A DNA stretch of 5,897 nucleotides from Treponema sp. (GTDB lineage: Bacteria > Spirochaetota > Spirochaetia > Treponematales > Breznakiellaceae), in contig WQRN01000035.1 of assembly GCA_009786715.1 (NCBI GenBank), positions 9,867 to 15,763 of the forward strand, given 5' to 3'. Shown here one piece after another: positions 4,824 through 5,897 of this stretch. The translations under genes and the position numbers were made by a program. Positions within the stretch are counted from its first letter, which is position 1, and every line of letters begins with the position of its first letter. The notes under the pieces are model-generated. The model made no database searches, was not told the DNA's origin, and worked only from the letters and a program-made list of their open reading frames with translations.

Positions 4824-5897
4824 TTACTCACTGTCCAATTGAACAATAACGGGCTGTCCGCCCTTGGGCGCCCACACATTATCCAGATTCGGCTCGATTA
4901 TGCGAATAGCCGCTTCTTCACTTGCCATGTAAACCGTATTGTCTTTTTCACCGATTACCATGCTGCGCAGTTTTAACCTGTCGTTCAAAGCCATTAAACC
5001 CCGTTCTTTTACGCCGTTATCAAAACCGACAAGAATGGAAAAAGGTCCTGTGATAAGCTGATCCGCGAACATTACGCGCAAATATTCATGCGCCGCCTTG
5101 TCTTCTTCGGACATCCGTCCGATTGTCTGCCAGAACGGAGCCGCGATAACCGACGCAATCTCTTTAAAAGTCAGCCCGACTTTTCTGTGAAGATAATCAA
5201 TAATATATGTGATAACTTCGGTATCTGTCTGAAGGGTGCATTTGTAACCGTACATTTCGATAGCGCGGCGGTTCGCGTCGTAGGAAGAAATTTCGCCGTT
5301 ATGCACAACTGTATAATCAAGAAGAGAAAAAGGATGCGCGCCGCCCCACCAGCCCGGAGTATTTGTCGGGTAACGTCCATGGGCTGTAAAACACCAGCCC
5401 TCGTATTCTTCTAGCTTGTAAAAACGCCCGACATCCTCTGGGAAACCAACCGCTTTAAAACAACCCATATCCTTGCCGCTGGAAAAAACATAAGCGCCGT
5501 CAATTCTTGTGTTTACACGGAACACGCACTTTACGGTAAATTCGCGCTCATCGAGCTGGCTTTCCGCAAGTTTTGTAGGCAGAGGCGTAACAAAGTAGCG
5601 CCAGATTAAAGGCTCGTCTGTTATTTCTTTAATTTTACGAACAGGTATTTTAGAAAGGTTAATTATATCGAAATGTCTTTCAAGAAATTCTTCGCATTCT
5701 TTTTTTGCGGATGTTGAATCGTAAAAAACATGCAAGGCGTAAAAATCTTTATACTCAGGATAAATCCCATAAGCCGCAAAGCCGCCGCCCAGACCATTTG
5801 AACGGTCGTGCATCACAGAAATGGAATTGATAATCGCCTCGCCGCTTACGCGCTTTCCGGACTTGTTGATAATTCCTGAAATTGCGCAGCCCGACGG
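4824..5897 (-). CDS. Class II glutamine amidotransferase subunit of split glutamate synthase (5' end off right edge)
   Basis: 357 residues are visible; the frame stays open to the last base, so the start is outside the window. It hydrolyses glutamine to glutamate plus ammonia for the synthase subunit encoded next. Counting from the first visible codon, Cys4 in PSGCAISGIINKSGKR fits the N-terminal nucleophile of class II (Ntn) amidotransferases, probably exposed after removal of a few leading residues. Then come MHDRSNGLGGGFAAYGIYP (29-47), HGRYPTNTPGWW (173-184, matching HxRFSTNT of GltB), VHNGEISSYDAN (198-209), LQTDTEV (222-228), GPFSILVG (284-291) and LNDRLKLRSMV (305-315), together the GltB-type glutaminase set. 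A GTG at 5816-5814 could be mistaken for the start, but starting there would remove the Cys and the first strands. It is co-transcribed with the synthase subunit 19 bases downstream. A stand-alone length of about 360-370 fits archaeal-type glutaminase subunits. Confidence 0.93.
   Translation of the reverse strand, partial: PSGCAISGIINKSGKRVSGEAIINSISVMHDRSNGLGGGFAAYGIYPEYKDFYALHVFYDSTSAKKECEEFLERHFDIINLSKIPVRKIKEITDEPLIWRYFVTPLPTKLAESQLDEREFTVKCVFRVNTRIDGAYVFSSGKDMGCFKAVGFPEDVGRFYKLEEYEGWCFTAHGRYPTNTPGWWGGAHPFSLLDYTVVHNGEISSYDANRRAIEMYGYKCTLQTDTEVITYIIDYLHRKVGLTFKEIASVIAAPFWQTIGRMSEEDKAAHEYLRVMFADQLITGPFSILVGFDNGVKERGLMALNDRLKLRSMVIGEKDNTVYMASEEAAIRIIEPNLDNVWAPKGGQPVIVQLDSE

Noticed and set aside
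5088..5414. Open frames on both strands within the amidotransferase gene
   Set aside because: They overlap the conserved HGRYPTNT and HNGEIS region of the real gene and show no features of their own.
1..5897. CRISPR array, tRNA, rRNA, insertion sequence or phage module
   Set aside because: No regularly spaced direct repeats, cloverleaf, rRNA-like stretch, transposase motif or phage gene was recognised on either strand.

Overview
The window looks like part of a spirochaete chromosome, most likely a Treponema of the gut or termite type. This rests on style rather than on a marker gene. The evidence is a lipoprotein with BspA-type leucine-rich repeats and a treponeme-like C-terminal tail, a short NarL-type sensor kinase, moderately AT-rich DNA, and a glutamate synthase split into separate polypeptides. 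No rRNA, tRNA, CRISPR array, insertion sequence or phage gene was seen.

Layout, left to right. (1) Bases 1-231, minus strand: the N-terminal part of a multi-spanning membrane protein that runs off the left edge. (2) 245-985 and 963-1613, plus strand: a two-component pair, a histidine kinase with one membrane helix and no sensor domain, and a NarL/LuxR-type response regulator overlapping its 3' end. The kinase diverges from the membrane protein, with only 13 bases between the annotated starts. (3) 1614-1775: a leader with a good sigma-70-like promoter and a run of four perfect small hairpins ending just before a Shine-Dalgarno site. (4) 1776-2684, plus: a secreted lipoprotein with BspA-like repeats, followed by a 13-bp perfect palindrome (probable terminator). 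(5) 2876-3292, plus: a short flavodoxin with its own promoter. (6) 3299-4804 and 4824-5897, minus: two genes of a split glutamate synthase, in transcription order the class II glutamine amidotransferase subunit (cut by the right edge) and then the ferredoxin/FMN synthase subunit.

How the genes may work together. The amidotransferase releases ammonia from glutamine, and the FMN/iron-sulfur subunit uses it with 2-oxoglutarate to make glutamate. The GXGXG subunit that usually completes this split enzyme is not here and would be expected beyond the right edge. The convergent flavodoxin could be a low-potential electron carrier, but its link to the synthase is only proximity. On the left, a kinase without a sensor domain beside a divergent polytopic membrane protein suggests that the membrane protein, or something that binds it, supplies the signal.

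The most notable points are: the kinase's unusually short dimerisation region with Pro where the phosphatase Gln should be; the hairpin array between an orphan Shine-Dalgarno sequence and the lipoprotein start; and the amidotransferase reading frame, which continues past the apparent start at 5816 to a catalytic-type Cys near the window edge. No clearly new system is proven here.
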